A DNA stretch of 21,502 bases, taken from assembly GCF_014648135.1 (NCBI RefSeq), contig NZ_BMQN01000028.1, positions 1 through 21,502 of the forward strand, in the 5' to 3' direction. The translations under genes were made by a program, and so were the position numbers. Positions 7,583 through 14,878 of this stretch are shown in pieces. The DNA comes from Deinococcus sedimenti (GTDB lineage Bacteria; Deinococcota; Deinococci; Deinococcales; Deinococcaceae). Each line of letters opens with the position of its first letter. The stretch's first letter is position 1. The notes under the pieces were generated by a model that saw only the letters and a program-made list of their open reading frames with translations, searched no databases and was not told where the DNA came from.

Positions 7583-8008
7583 TCAGGTGCCGGTGGCCGC
7601 TGGAAAGTGGCACCATCCGTAGAAGGTGGTCAGTGCCTCCATCTGCGCCACGAACGTCGGGAAGTCCTGGTGCTTGACCAGATACAGGGTGGCCAGCTCG
7701 TCGTACGCTCGCGCGATGTCGGCCTCATCCCGCGACGAACTGAGAATCACCACCGGGTCGTGGGTCAGTGCCGGGTGGGCCCGCATGCGCTGCAAGGTCT
7801 CATGCCCGTCCATGACGGGCATGTTCAGATCCAGGACGACGACATCCGGTTTCACGCTGTCCGGGTCCAGCAGGGTGGCGAGCACCTGCTGACCGTTCTC
7901 GCAGTACGTCACCTCGGTCGGGGCGTCCACGTGCTCGAACGCCGCTTCGGCCAGCAGGCGGTCGGGGAGATTGTCGTCCGCGAGCAGGAGACGGAGCGGG
8001 GCGGCCAT
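7583..8008 (-). CDS. Single-domain response regulator
   Basis: This 141-aa receiver-only protein has D11/D12, phospho-acceptor D60 in VVLDLNMP, S90/S91 in the VILSSS switch and K112 in LVKHQD. The loop residue after the conserved lysine is H instead of the usual P. The frame is open upstream to 8056, but the ATG at 8008 places the acidic pair at the usual position and has GTGGGG upstream, so I chose it. It is the third receiver-only regulator in about 2.7 kb and is most similar in style to the one at 5327-5776. No kinase is nearby. A strong hairpin follows the stop. Confidence 0.92.
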   Translation of the reverse strand: MAAPLRLLLADDNLPDRLLAEAAFEHVDAPTEVTYCENGQQVLATLLDPDSVKPDVVVLDLNMPVMDGHETLQRMRAHPALTHDPVVILSSSRDEADIARAYDELATLYLVKHQDFPTFVAQMEALTTFYGWCHFPAATGT

Positions 8009-8204
8009 ACCCCACTGTGGCAGAGGCCGGCCGGACGCGCTGACGATCGTCGTCACCCCTGATCAGGGGGTCCGGATTCGCCGCACGCGGTGTGCAGCGC
8101 GGGCGCTGGGGGAGGGGTGTTCATGGGACGACGTGGACTGATGGCCGCGCCGGATGCCGCGCTGCAGGTCTCTGCGCAGCTTCGGAGTGCCCGCTTCCCG
8201 GCCG

Positions 8205-8510
8205 TCAGAACACGACGCCGGGCTCATGCTCCTCGGGGGTGTGATCGAACGCCAGCACGCTCACGCCCGTCTGTTCGGCCGCGTCCCACACCCGCACCTC
8301 CAGCGGCAGGTACCCGCGGTCATGGATCACCAGTTCCAGGTGAGGGATGAGAAAGTGCCCGGCGGGTTCCCAGATCCAGGGTGTGAAGCGCAGCGTGAGG
8401 CGGCTGCCATCCCCGAGGCCGAACACCACGCGTTCCTGCTCGTGCTGAGCGGGCAGGGTCTCGCGCAGCCACGCGATCTGCGTGAGGTTCGCCTCGTCGT
8501 GTGGAGTCAT
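8205..8510 (-). CDS. Hypothetical protein, 101 aa
   Basis: This is a soluble acidic protein that I do not recognise. The central part (RVVFGLGDGSRLTLRFTPWIW, then LELVIHDRGYLPLEVRVWD) suggests alternating beta strands. The N-terminus reads like a helix (DEANLTQIAWLRETL). There is no signal peptide or metal motif. Before the ATG at 8510 there is no SD, but CACACT lies 6 nt ahead, similar to the leaderless boxes on the plus strand. It is divergent from the nuclease gene at 8578, and the 67 nt between them must hold both promoters. Confidence 0.65.
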   Translation of the reverse strand: MTPHDEANLTQIAWLRETLPAQHEQERVVFGLGDGSRLTLRFTPWIWEPAGHFLIPHLELVIHDRGYLPLEVRVWDAAEQTGVSVLAFDHTPEEHEPGVVF

Positions 8511-8565
8511 GCACGCAGTGTGACAGGCCCGCTCACCTGCGCGTGCCGTACCTGACCACTGGGGG

Positions 8566-8571
8566 TACGCT
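8566..8571 (+). promoter_or_regulatory. Putative leaderless -10 box for the nuclease gene
   Basis: TACGCT lies 6 nt before the ATG at 8578. The same hexamer stands 5 nt before two other genes in this window. No convincing -35 is seen. Confidence 0.4.
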
Positions 8572-8577
8572 CAGGGC

Positions 8578-9222
8578 ATGCGCGCCCTGATGCCCCTGCT
8601 GCTCCTGTCGACCGCTGCCGCGCAGGTCCCCGCCACGGTGAGCGGTATTCCGACCGTCACGGACGGGGACACCCTCGTGATCCGGGGCGTGAAGGTGCGT
8701 CTCTTCGGGATTGACGCGCCGGAATCCAGTCAGACCTGCACCCGCGCCGGGAAGGTGTACGGCTGCGGGCGGGAGGCGGCGTTCGCCCTGGCGGACCTCG
8801 TGCGGAACAAGACCGTCACCTGCACCCGCAAGGACACCGACCGCTACGGGCGCATGGTCGGCGTGTGTGCCGTCGGCGGGACGGAGATCAACCGCTGGCT
8901 GGTGCAGCAGGGTTGGGCGCTCCCCTACCTGCAGTACGGCGGCGGAATCTACAGCAGCGCGGCGGGCCAGGCGAAGAGCGCGAAACGAGGCCTGTACGCC
9001 GGCACCTTCCAGAACCCATGGGACTACCGGAAGAACCCGGGCAGTCCGCCCACGGCCGGGACCGCCCGGACGAATACCGTGCCCCCCGCCCCGGCCACGA
9101 CCGGCGTCACCTACGCGAACTGCGCTGCCGTCCGCGCTGCTGGGAAGGCGCCCCTCCTGCGCGGCCAGCCGGGCTACGCGCCAAAACTCGACCGGGACAG
9201 CGACGGGGTGGCCTGCGAGTAA
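8578..9222 (+). CDS. Secreted SNase-like nuclease with Excalibur domain
   Basis: This 214-aa exported protein is predicted to cleave DNA or RNA outside the membrane. A signal peptide covers about residues 1-15 (LMPLLLLSTAAAQ). The staphylococcal-nuclease-like domain (about 20-150) has the calcium-binding TDGDT segment (D29, D31) and the catalytic trio R41 and E49 (RLFGIDAPE) plus R92 (DRYGR), with the family's usual spacing. A Pro/Thr-rich linker (about 154-176) leads to a C-terminal Excalibur calcium-binding domain: YANCAAVRAAGKAPLLRG and DRDSDGVACE (205-214). Four cysteines in the catalytic part may form disulfides. The combination is common for secreted bacterial nucleases used in DNA scavenging or defence. 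The catalytic residues appear intact. Confidence 0.93.
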   Translation: MRALMPLLLLSTAAAQVPATVSGIPTVTDGDTLVIRGVKVRLFGIDAPESSQTCTRAGKVYGCGREAAFALADLVRNKTVTCTRKDTDRYGRMVGVCAVGGTEINRWLVQQGWALPYLQYGGGIYSSAAGQAKSAKRGLYAGTFQNPWDYRKNPGSPPTAGTARTNTVPPAPATTGVTYANCAAVRAAGKAPLLRGQPGYAPKLDRDSDGVACE

Positions 9223-9541
9223 TCGGTGGCCCACTCAATTTGCACGCCAGGCATTCCCAGGGGCACGGGCGAGTCCGCCAATTGGGAGCAGATGCCAGAG
9301 ATAAGGCTTGAGGGGAAGCGCTCACTCTGACGGACGACACGATTCACGCTGAGGCGGATCGTGTTCACGCACCTCCGCATCCTCCTCACTCGAGGTGGAC
9401 GGCAACCTCTCACTTCGATTCATTCGCTGCGGGCTTGCCAGATCAGCAAGCCCGCAGCGATAGGTTCAGAGTCCTACTTCACAAATCAATGTACTACCGG
9501 GATTCTTCAGTCGCTTCACCTCAACACCCCAACAACGGAGC
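9223..9541. other. Gene-free gap between convergent genes
   Basis: This 319-nt gap lies between the nuclease stop and the pilin operon stop. It holds one strong hairpin (listed separately) and a small ACACGAT/ATCGTGT inverted repeat around 9335-9361. Short open frames on both strands have no start signal or recognisable product. Confidence 0.6.
9424..9460. terminator. Perfect 15-bp hairpin between convergent units
   Basis: The arms at 9424-9438 and 9446-9460 are exact reverse complements (TCGCTGCGGGCTTGC) around a 7-nt loop. It lies 81 nt beyond the end of the pilin operon and about 200 nt after the nuclease gene, so it may stop transcription from both sides. No T-run follows. Confidence 0.7.
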
Positions 9542-11293
9542 TCAGAATTCCCGGGCGAAGAAGAGTTGACGGAGGTAGACGAAACGAGGCGTGAGGGGCG
9601 GAAGCTTATCGGCAGAGTTGAACAGCGTGTCATACGACCAATTCCGATCGGGCGCATTGTAGACGGCACTGGACCACGCTCCCTTCGCCTTCTTGGGTGA
9701 GCCCAACGAAACGAAGCTCCCCACGTACTTGAACTCTTTGGCAGTCCAGTTCTCGTGGAAGCGTGGGTAGTTCTCCAGGCCTCCGTTGTACTTTGAACTC
9801 CCGGTGACGTCCGTACCTCCGAGGAACGCAGCGTGAATTTCCGTCGGGTTGGCAGGATCAGCCACCGTGGTTAGAGCGGTTTTCTTCCCATCGACCCAGG
9901 CGCTGGACAGCACATTGATGGTGTCACCCATCAGGCTCGCCGGCACATTACCTGCCACGTTGTAGTCGCCCTGAACGTACAGGGGTTGGTTCGTGGCGAT
10001 GCTGAGGCCTTTCGGTGCTGGTCCGCCAGCCGGTCCGAGTGCGGCGCCATTTTTCATTCGAACGCCGTACTTGTTCTGATCACTGCCTTCCGGGTAGAAG
10101 CTGAAGTGAATCGCCAGTCCGCCGCCACTGGTGTCAGACATCGTCAGGACTTTGCCGTCTTGAGCGGTGAACTTTCCACTGCTCTGAATGCACGCCAGCA
10201 GTTTCGCTTGATCCACGTCCATCATGGTGATCTGACGAGCTTCACGCGAGTCGTAAAACGTTGTGCTCTGCGTCAGGGCGGCGCATGATTGCAACGCGTT
10301 CGTGGCTGCTGTGTCCTCGCTCCCGTCAGCACGCTGGACTGCCGGCTTGTTGGTCAAGGTATTCCAGACGACCCGGACGTCCGCTTTACTCCACAGTTCG
10401 CTGCCTCCAAGGCCAGCCCGGTCAGGAGCCAGGGAATCGAGCGACGGGACTGTGAGGGCAGGCTGACGAGATTTCACCTGACCGCCGTAGCTCTGGAGTT
10501 GAGCGTCAGTCATGGGACTGGTGAAGCACCCGGGTGCGTCCTTACCGGCGAATTTCATCGTGCCGCCGTTGCACGTGCCGTTTTCTTTACGCACGCGGCG
10601 AATCTCCCCGCCAGCCGTGGTCTGGCCGGTGATGTCCAGCGAGACGCCGGGAGAGAGGTAGAGGTCCTTATTGGTGTGCACTCGGCCGTTGAGGACCATG
10701 GGACGACCGGGATTGATTTCCAGATCGTCGGTGTAGAACGCCGCGAACTGGAAGAGAGGAACCAGGCGGCTCTGGAATTCCATTTCCACGTTAGCTTCGG
10801 TCAAGCTGTCTTTTACAGCGCTGCCGACGACGCGGTAGGCGTACTGCTGGTAACTGAGTCCAGCGTAGGTTTCACCTGGCGCGACCGTGCCGGTTTCAAC
10901 GAGGTTGCCACTGGCATCTTTTTCCGTCGTTTCATACACGAAGGTCGTGACAGTTCGGTTCCCGATCGCGTAGGAGATACAGGTGAAGTCTCCACTCCCG
11001 GCGGCACATTTGCTGGAATCGGTGACGCTCGTTCCGGAGGGACGTTCATAATTGACGAATTTCGCTCGGATCTCCGTGGCGCGCATGTTCATGCCCCCTT
11101 CGGCGGCCATGAAGCCTGCGAGGCTATTGGCATTCGCCTGCGCCGTTCGGGGAGAGTTGAGACTCGTGAACATGTACGTCGTGACCAGCAGCATCAGCAT
11201 CGCCATAACCAGCAGGGCGCTGATCAACATGTAGCCATGCTCCCGGGCACTCCGGTTCGGACGCTGGACGGGTGGGGGGGTGAGGGGCAACAT
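9542..11293 (-). CDS. DUF4900/PilX-like pilus-assembly protein
   Basis: This 583-aa protein is the last gene of the minor-pilin operon. The N-terminus resembles a type III signal: a basic lead to REHG, then YMLISALLVMAMLMLLVTTY as one membrane helix (about 20-43), but without the Glu at +5 of typical pilins. The large exported part is rich in beta strands and Asn/Gly, and has the style of the DUF4900 domain seen next to pilin genes in Deinococcus (for example FAAFYTDDLEINPGRPMVLN and GRVHTNKDLYLSPGVSLDITG). Four or more Cys may form disulfides. The start ATG overlaps the stop of the PilW-like gene by 1 nt (TAATG), so translation is coupled. A role at the pilus tip or in assembly or DNA uptake is inferred from context. 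Confidence 0.8.
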   Translation of the reverse strand: MLPLTPPPVQRPNRSAREHGYMLISALLVMAMLMLLVTTYMFTSLNSPRTAQANANSLAGFMAAEGGMNMRATEIRAKFVNYERPSGTSVTDSSKCAAGSGDFTCISYAIGNRTVTTFVYETTEKDASGNLVETGTVAPGETYAGLSYQQYAYRVVGSAVKDSLTEANVEMEFQSRLVPLFQFAAFYTDDLEINPGRPMVLNGRVHTNKDLYLSPGVSLDITGQTTAGGEIRRVRKENGTCNGGTMKFAGKDAPGCFTSPMTDAQLQSYGGQVKSRQPALTVPSLDSLAPDRAGLGGSELWSKADVRVVWNTLTNKPAVQRADGSEDTAATNALQSCAALTQSTTFYDSREARQITMMDVDQAKLLACIQSSGKFTAQDGKVLTMSDTSGGGLAIHFSFYPEGSDQNKYGVRMKNGAALGPAGGPAPKGLSIATNQPLYVQGDYNVAGNVPASLMGDTINVLSSAWVDGKKTALTTVADPANPTEIHAAFLGGTDVTGSSKYNGGLENYPRFHENWTAKEFKYVGSFVSLGSPKKAKGAWSSAVYNAPDRNWSYDTLFNSADKLPPLTPRFVYLRQLFFAREF

Positions 11294-12189
11294 TACCGGT
11301 CCTCCGAGAAGACATTCCGGGGCACAAACGACGATGTGAACGTCCTGGTCCCTGTGCTCGTGCCGACTTTCTGCTGCGCAGTCAGGACAATGTCGAGCCG
11401 ATAGAGGTCCTTCCAGGTGAGTGGGGAGGTCGGGAAGGATCCAGTGACGACAGTAGGCGTGCCGCTCTGCAGGACGAAGGGTTGAATATCGAACTCAGTG
11501 ACGCCAGGCAGATACCGGACGGCGTCCCCCGTGCCGACTTTTCTCGTGAGGTACGTTCCATCCTGCTGATACGACACTTCTTCCATGATGTACAGCCGTG
11601 GGCTGTGATCTGCCTCGTAATCGTTGAGCCATTTGCCGCCGCCACGGTGAATATGCTGCCCTGAGTTGTCTTCGGCGTCGTAGACGAACATTTCGCCGAC
11701 CTTGGTCACGGGATCGTAGATGTAGGCATCGACCTTGCCACCCTGTTTGATCCGGTAGGCTTTCCACTCGTCGAGGCCCAGCTCAGTCGACGTGTCCTTG
11801 CACCCGTCGGGATATTTATCGGCCTTGCCTCCTCCTTTTTTAGACACGAAGACGACGTCCGTCGCTGTGCCCGCTTTCACGTCCTTGCAGACGGGGAGCA
11901 CTGCGTCAAGGATGCTTCGGCGCATCGTGATCGTTTCTGATCCCTTCGATCCGCTGACCAGGAGAGCCGGGACGTCCCGCGTCATCCGCTCTCCAGCTTG
12001 ACGGAGGTCATTGGTCATGGCGGTGAGTGCGACCGAGGCGTTCTGGTTGACGGCCACCCGTGCCATATCCGCCTGGTACATCCGTTGCGATGAGAACACG
12101 AGGTTCAGCAGGGCAGTCATGACGATGCCGCTGACCGCCATGACAATCAGCAGTTCCGTCAAGGTAAAGCCGGAGCGCGCGCCGTTCAC
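11293..12189 (-). CDS. PilW-like minor prepilin
   Basis: This 298-aa protein has a clear type IV prepilin leader: MNGARSG then FTLTELLIVMAVSGIVMTAL. Prepilin peptidase should cut between G7 and F8. The conserved Glu at +5 is present. A long helix (about 8-60, including NQNASVALTAMTNDLRQAGERM) is followed by a large beta-rich head with several loops, which matches the size and layout of PilW-like minor pilins. The ATG overlaps the upstream PilV-like stop by 4 nt, and its own stop overlaps the next start by 1 nt. It probably joins the other minor pilins in a tip or priming complex. Confidence 0.87.
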   Translation of the reverse strand: MNGARSGFTLTELLIVMAVSGIVMTALLNLVFSSQRMYQADMARVAVNQNASVALTAMTNDLRQAGERMTRDVPALLVSGSKGSETITMRRSILDAVLPVCKDVKAGTATDVVFVSKKGGGKADKYPDGCKDTSTELGLDEWKAYRIKQGGKVDAYIYDPVTKVGEMFVYDAEDNSGQHIHRGGGKWLNDYEADHSPRLYIMEEVSYQQDGTYLTRKVGTGDAVRYLPGVTEFDIQPFVLQSGTPTVVTGSFPTSPLTWKDLYRLDIVLTAQQKVGTSTGTRTFTSSFVPRNVFSEDR

Positions 12190-12566
12190 TTGGCCCTCAG
12201 GTCGGTCAGGACCGTTTCACCCATGAACAGCACTGTGGTTCCCGAGAGGATAGACAGCCGCACGCTTTTCTGATTGCTGGCGCAGAATGACGTCGTCACG
12301 CAGTATTCCTGGCGTATGGTGAACGCCCTGTTGTTGTAGGTCACGTTCTCCTCCGTTTTGCCGGTGACAGGGATCGTGGTCAACGCTTCCCTTTTCAGAT
12401 CGTCGAACTCACGTTGAGCTAGTTGAATGGCCTGAGTTTTGGTATCGGCCTGCTGGTTGACCCGAAAGATACTCAGCATCAGCGCGATCAGGGCCATGAC
12501 TCCGATGGCGATGACGCTGATCGTGACCAGCACTTCGATGAGAGTGAAGCCCTGCTGATGGTTCAT
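12186..12566 (-). CDS. PilV-like minor prepilin
   Basis: This 126-aa protein starts with the prepilin leader MNHQQG and the mature N-terminus FTLIEVLVTISVIAIGVMAL, including E5. The short lead and the following helix with QLAQREFDDLKREAL are typical of PilV/GspI-like minor pilins. Two Cys in the head (CVTTSFC region) may form a disulfide. The frame is open upstream to 12695, but the ATG at 12566 gives the correct leader and overlaps the stop of the GspH-like gene by 4 nt (ATGA), so I chose it. Confidence 0.87.
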   Translation of the reverse strand: MNHQQGFTLIEVLVTISVIAIGVMALIALMLSIFRVNQQADTKTQAIQLAQREFDDLKREALTTIPVTGKTEENVTYNNRAFTIRQEYCVTTSFCASNQKSVRLSILSGTTVLFMGETVLTDLRAK

Positions 12567-13075
12567 TTGACCTCCGTTGCGCCGCCAGCATAGACCGTGA
12601 CCGTTCTGGACCGGGCATTCTTGTCGGTGAAGGTGACCGTCGGCAGTGTCGAACTGCCGGTTAAAATTCCCCGACTGGTAAAGCAGGAGGTCCATTCTGT
12701 TGCGAAGGTGCTGATGGTGAGGTCATTCGGCGCCGTGTAGGTGAGGGCGGGTAACGTGGTCCAACCAGAAGCTGGTGCTGCGCAGGAGGTGGCCACGCTG
12801 GTCGTGTACACCCGGCTGGAGGCTGGGCGTTGAATGCGGACCGCGCTCGTCGATGCGATGGCGCGGGCGCGACTGGCGGTCAGGACGCTGTTCAGTGCGC
12901 GGGCGGCCTCATCGGCGGGTTGTCGGAGTCGCCCGACGTTGAAGGCGGCGATGGTTCCGAGGATGCCGAGAATGGCGATCACGACGAGGATCTCAATCAG
13001 CGTGAAGGCATCTTCGCTGCGGCGAGCGAAGCGTCGTACCGTTGGGCGTGCGTTCCGTATCGCCGGGGATATCAT
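12563..13075 (-). CDS. GspH/FimT-like minor prepilin
   Basis: This 170-aa protein has the mature prepilin start FTLIEILVVIAILGILGTIA with E5. The segment after it (RARAIASTSAVRIQR) and the beta-rich head are typical of the GspH/FimT group. The leader is longer than usual (23 residues) and ends in Ala instead of Gly before the Phe, so the cleavage site is slightly unusual. No better in-frame start is available and no SD is visible. GATAAT lies 8 nt before the ATG and could be a -10 box of a leaderless operon message. It is the first gene of the four-gene operon and borders the AT-rich stretch. FimT-like proteins can bind DNA during uptake in other bacteria, which is only a possibility here. 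Confidence 0.87.
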   Translation of the reverse strand: MISPAIRNARPTVRRFARRSEDAFTLIEILVVIAILGILGTIAAFNVGRLRQPADEAARALNSVLTASRARAIASTSAVRIQRPASSRVYTTSVATSCAAPASGWTTLPALTYTAPNDLTISTFATEWTSCFTSRGILTGSSTLPTVTFTDKNARSRTVTVYAGGATEVK

Positions 13076-13160
13076 TGAATGGCATTATCGAGGGTGAATT
13101 GTCACAGGACTGGTGCAAATGACCAGGAGTGCATGCACCTGATTGGGGGGATTATTTTCT

Positions 13161-13181
13161 GTGAAAAACCGCACTTTTCAC
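13161..13181. promoter_or_regulatory. Inverted repeat upstream of the pilin operon
   Basis: GTGAAAA (13161-13167) and TTTTCAC (13175-13181) are perfect arms around a 7-nt spacer, about 90 nt upstream of the first pilin gene. A separate palindrome, GTGCATGCAC, lies at 13129-13138. Either could be an operator for the pilin operon, but nothing shows which protein would bind. Confidence 0.3.
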
Positions 13182-13346
13182 ATTCGGTTGTAAACATTTA
13201 AGTGGCCATGATTTCAGAAGAGGCACCTCTTACTACCCGTATTCTGCTAAGAATTTGGACTTTTATGATGCACTTGTCAACGCCTATATAATGTTCTGCA
13301 AGTGGTAATGATATGCCGATTTGATACAATGATGTTTTAAGAATAT

Positions 13347-13622
13347 TTACTTATGTGGAATTGGAGGCGATTTCGCTAGTTTTCTCATATGCCGCAGATT
13401 CCGCTCAGAATAGCCACTCCCTATATGCTTTTTCAGATAAAGCGCTAATTCTGATACAATTTTGGTCTTATCTGGCTTATCTTCAAGAAAAATATTTAAC
13501 TTATTTCCGACTTGCCATTGAATATCCGAAGCCTCAGAGTCGCAATATTCATGTCCTGACTTTATAATATCGAACACTTGATAAAAGAAATCCTGAGTAT
13601 CTGCCTGATTTGTTTCCTGCAT
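13347..13622 (-). pseudogene. Truncated DUF1016 (YhcG) N-terminal domain
   Basis: The 91-aa frame begins at an ATG at 13622 with GAGG 4 nt ahead (a longer frame starts at 13676). The core reads like the DUF1016 N-terminal domain: DIQWQVGNKLNIFLED, then IVSELALYLKKHIGSGYSE and RNLRHMRKLAK. In full-length proteins this helical domain continues and is followed by a PD-(D/E)XK nuclease domain. Here homology stops right after the NLRHMRK motif and the frame ends 10 codons later, so the nuclease is missing. The fragment is AT-rich, unlike its neighbours. It is most likely a remnant of a horizontally acquired gene. A stand-alone small protein cannot be excluded, since the RBS looks good. Confidence 0.65.
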
Positions 13623-13752
13623 ATATCCTCGAAAGTGAGAGCTACACTTAGAATGCCGGGAAGGCCACATATACATCGCAAGCTAGTCTTTTATAAGTGC
13701 TTTTAATAATCCCAACCCTCTTAGATTGCACCGATGATATTCTCGGACCATG

Positions 13753-13874
13753 CCAAAATGACCCACCGGAATTGTATTCCGCTATACAACTGACCGCACC
13801 CAAGATCCGTCTGGACCGTGATGTTGGCCTAGATTTTATTGCTCAGTGTCTAATGTGTCTCCAGAAAATGACCA
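13753..13874 (+). repeat. Two related short repeats in the AT-rich stretch
   Basis: CCAAAATGACCCA (13753-13765) and CCAGAAAATGACCA (13861-13874) are near-copies in the same orientation, about 108 nt apart. They recall the multiple short repeats at the ends of IS21-type elements, but no transposase and no opposite end is seen here. Confidence 0.25.
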
Positions 13875-13911
13875 GATAGAGATATTCAAATAAGACGCCG
13901 CTACATCATTC

Positions 13912-14805
13912 TTGCGGATCCGGACAGACCGTACCAAGGTGGTCCGCCAGTCTCTGAAGCGCCGGGACGTCGACACGCTGATCTGCCTGAACCTGGACAC
14001 CCTGCGTCTGCTCGGCCGGGGGGGGCGCCCACACCAGCCCCCACACCCTGCGCGCTTACGCGACGCTTACCTCGCCTACGCCCTCCCCCTCGGGTGGAAG
14101 CGCATGACGGAGCACGACACGGACCTCACGGTTGGGTACCTCCGCGCCCTCGAACGGACCGGCCTGACCCCCGGCACGATCAACGCCCGCCGGTCTGCAG
14201 CCCGCGCGCTGCACCGGGCGCTCCGCTGGGCTGGAGTGCTGCAGGCGGACCCGTTCGGGGATACCCCACGCGTCGCGGACCCCACGGACCCCTGGTCCCG
14301 GCGCGACGCGTACACCCGCGAGGACATCGCCGCCCCGATGGCCGTCGCGGACCCGGATGAGCAGCTGATGCTGCTGCTGGGGGCGCACGGGGCGCTCAGG
14401 ATGAGCGAGATGTTGAGCCTGACCTGGGACCGCGTGGAGTTGGACAGGCGGCGAATGACGGTCACTGGCAAGGGGCGCAAGACCGCGAGGGCCCACCTAT
14501 CCGGCCCGGTGCACGCTGCCCTCACAGACGTACCTGAGGACAGCCGCACTGGGTACGTGCTCCCGTGGCGGAGCCCGAAATCCATCCGGATGCTGCTGCG
14601 CGCTCTGTGCACCCTGGCCGGGGTCACGTACGAGCGGCGTCAGGTGCACGGCCTGCGCCACGCGGCGGCGACCATGTTGCTCGAACAGACGGGCGATATA
14701 TATATCGTCAGCCGCCACCTGCGCCACAGCACCGTCGGCACCACCCAGGTCTACGCCAAAATGCGTCCTGAACGTCTAACAGAAGCTTTGGACGACTGGG
14801 AATGA
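13912..14805 (+). CDS. Tyrosine recombinase/integrase
   Basis: This 297-aa protein is a site-specific recombinase. The N-terminal half (about 45-115) is the helical core-binding domain (LRDAYLAYALPLGW, then TPGTINARRSAARALHRAL). The catalytic domain carries the expected residues: R163 (GALRMSEMLSLTW), K187 (TGKGRK), H246 and R249 (HGLRH), H272 (LRHS) and nucleophile Y281 (TTQVYAK). All are present, so it is probably active. The start is uncertain. The longest frame begins with TTG at 13912 without a good SD, and a GTG at 13939 would also work. The gene starts exactly where the AT-rich DNA ends, so its upstream region may have been replaced. It most likely integrates the prophage-like element to its right. 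Confidence 0.9.
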   Translation: MRIRTDRTKVVRQSLKRRDVDTLICLNLDTLRLLGRGGRPHQPPHPARLRDAYLAYALPLGWKRMTEHDTDLTVGYLRALERTGLTPGTINARRSAARALHRALRWAGVLQADPFGDTPRVADPTDPWSRRDAYTREDIAAPMAVADPDEQLMLLLGAHGALRMSEMLSLTWDRVELDRRRMTVTGKGRKTARAHLSGPVHAALTDVPEDSRTGYVLPWRSPKSIRMLLRALCTLAGVTYERRQVHGLRHAAATMLLEQTGDIYIVSRHLRHSTVGTTQVYAKMRPERLTEALDDWE

Positions 14806-14809
14806 CACG

Positions 14810-14853
14810 AAAAAAGGCCCCCCTGCCACTGGCCGAAGCCGGGGCAGGGGGGC
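14810..14853 (-). terminator. Intrinsic terminator for the minus-strand cassette
   Basis: The arms 14817-14827 (GCCCCCCTGCC) and 14843-14853 pair perfectly over 11 bp. Read on the minus strand, the hairpin is followed by six T residues (14815-14810), a textbook terminator. It lies 26 nt after the last cassette gene and 5 nt after the convergent integrase stop. Confidence 0.85.
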
Positions 14854-14878
14854 AGAACGGCGCATGTTGTCCGTCGTG

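Larger units (their letters stand above)
13081..13911. other. AT-rich, nearly gene-free stretch beside the integrase
   Basis: From about 13135 to 13905 the sequence is clearly richer in A and T than everything around it, with long runs such as those near 13265-13350 and 13485-13505. Apart from one truncated DUF1016 fragment (listed separately) I see no supported gene. The 60-aa plus frame at 13697-13879 has no SD and no recognisable features. The part nearest 13075 must hold the pilin operon promoter. The composition and the position beside a recombinase suggest imported DNA or an element boundary. Confidence 0.7.

Noticed and set aside
10289..11404. Plus-strand open frame of 371 codons
   Set aside because: It is antisense to the DUF4900-like and PilW-like genes and shows no domain pattern.
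13697..13879. Plus-strand 60-codon frame in the AT-rich stretch
   Set aside because: It has no SD, no promoter-like box and no recognisable sequence, and it overlaps the short repeats. It is probably chance.
13912..14810. Flanking direct repeats as attachment sites of the integrase
   Set aside because: No convincing repeat pair was visible within the window. The other end probably lies to the right of 21502.
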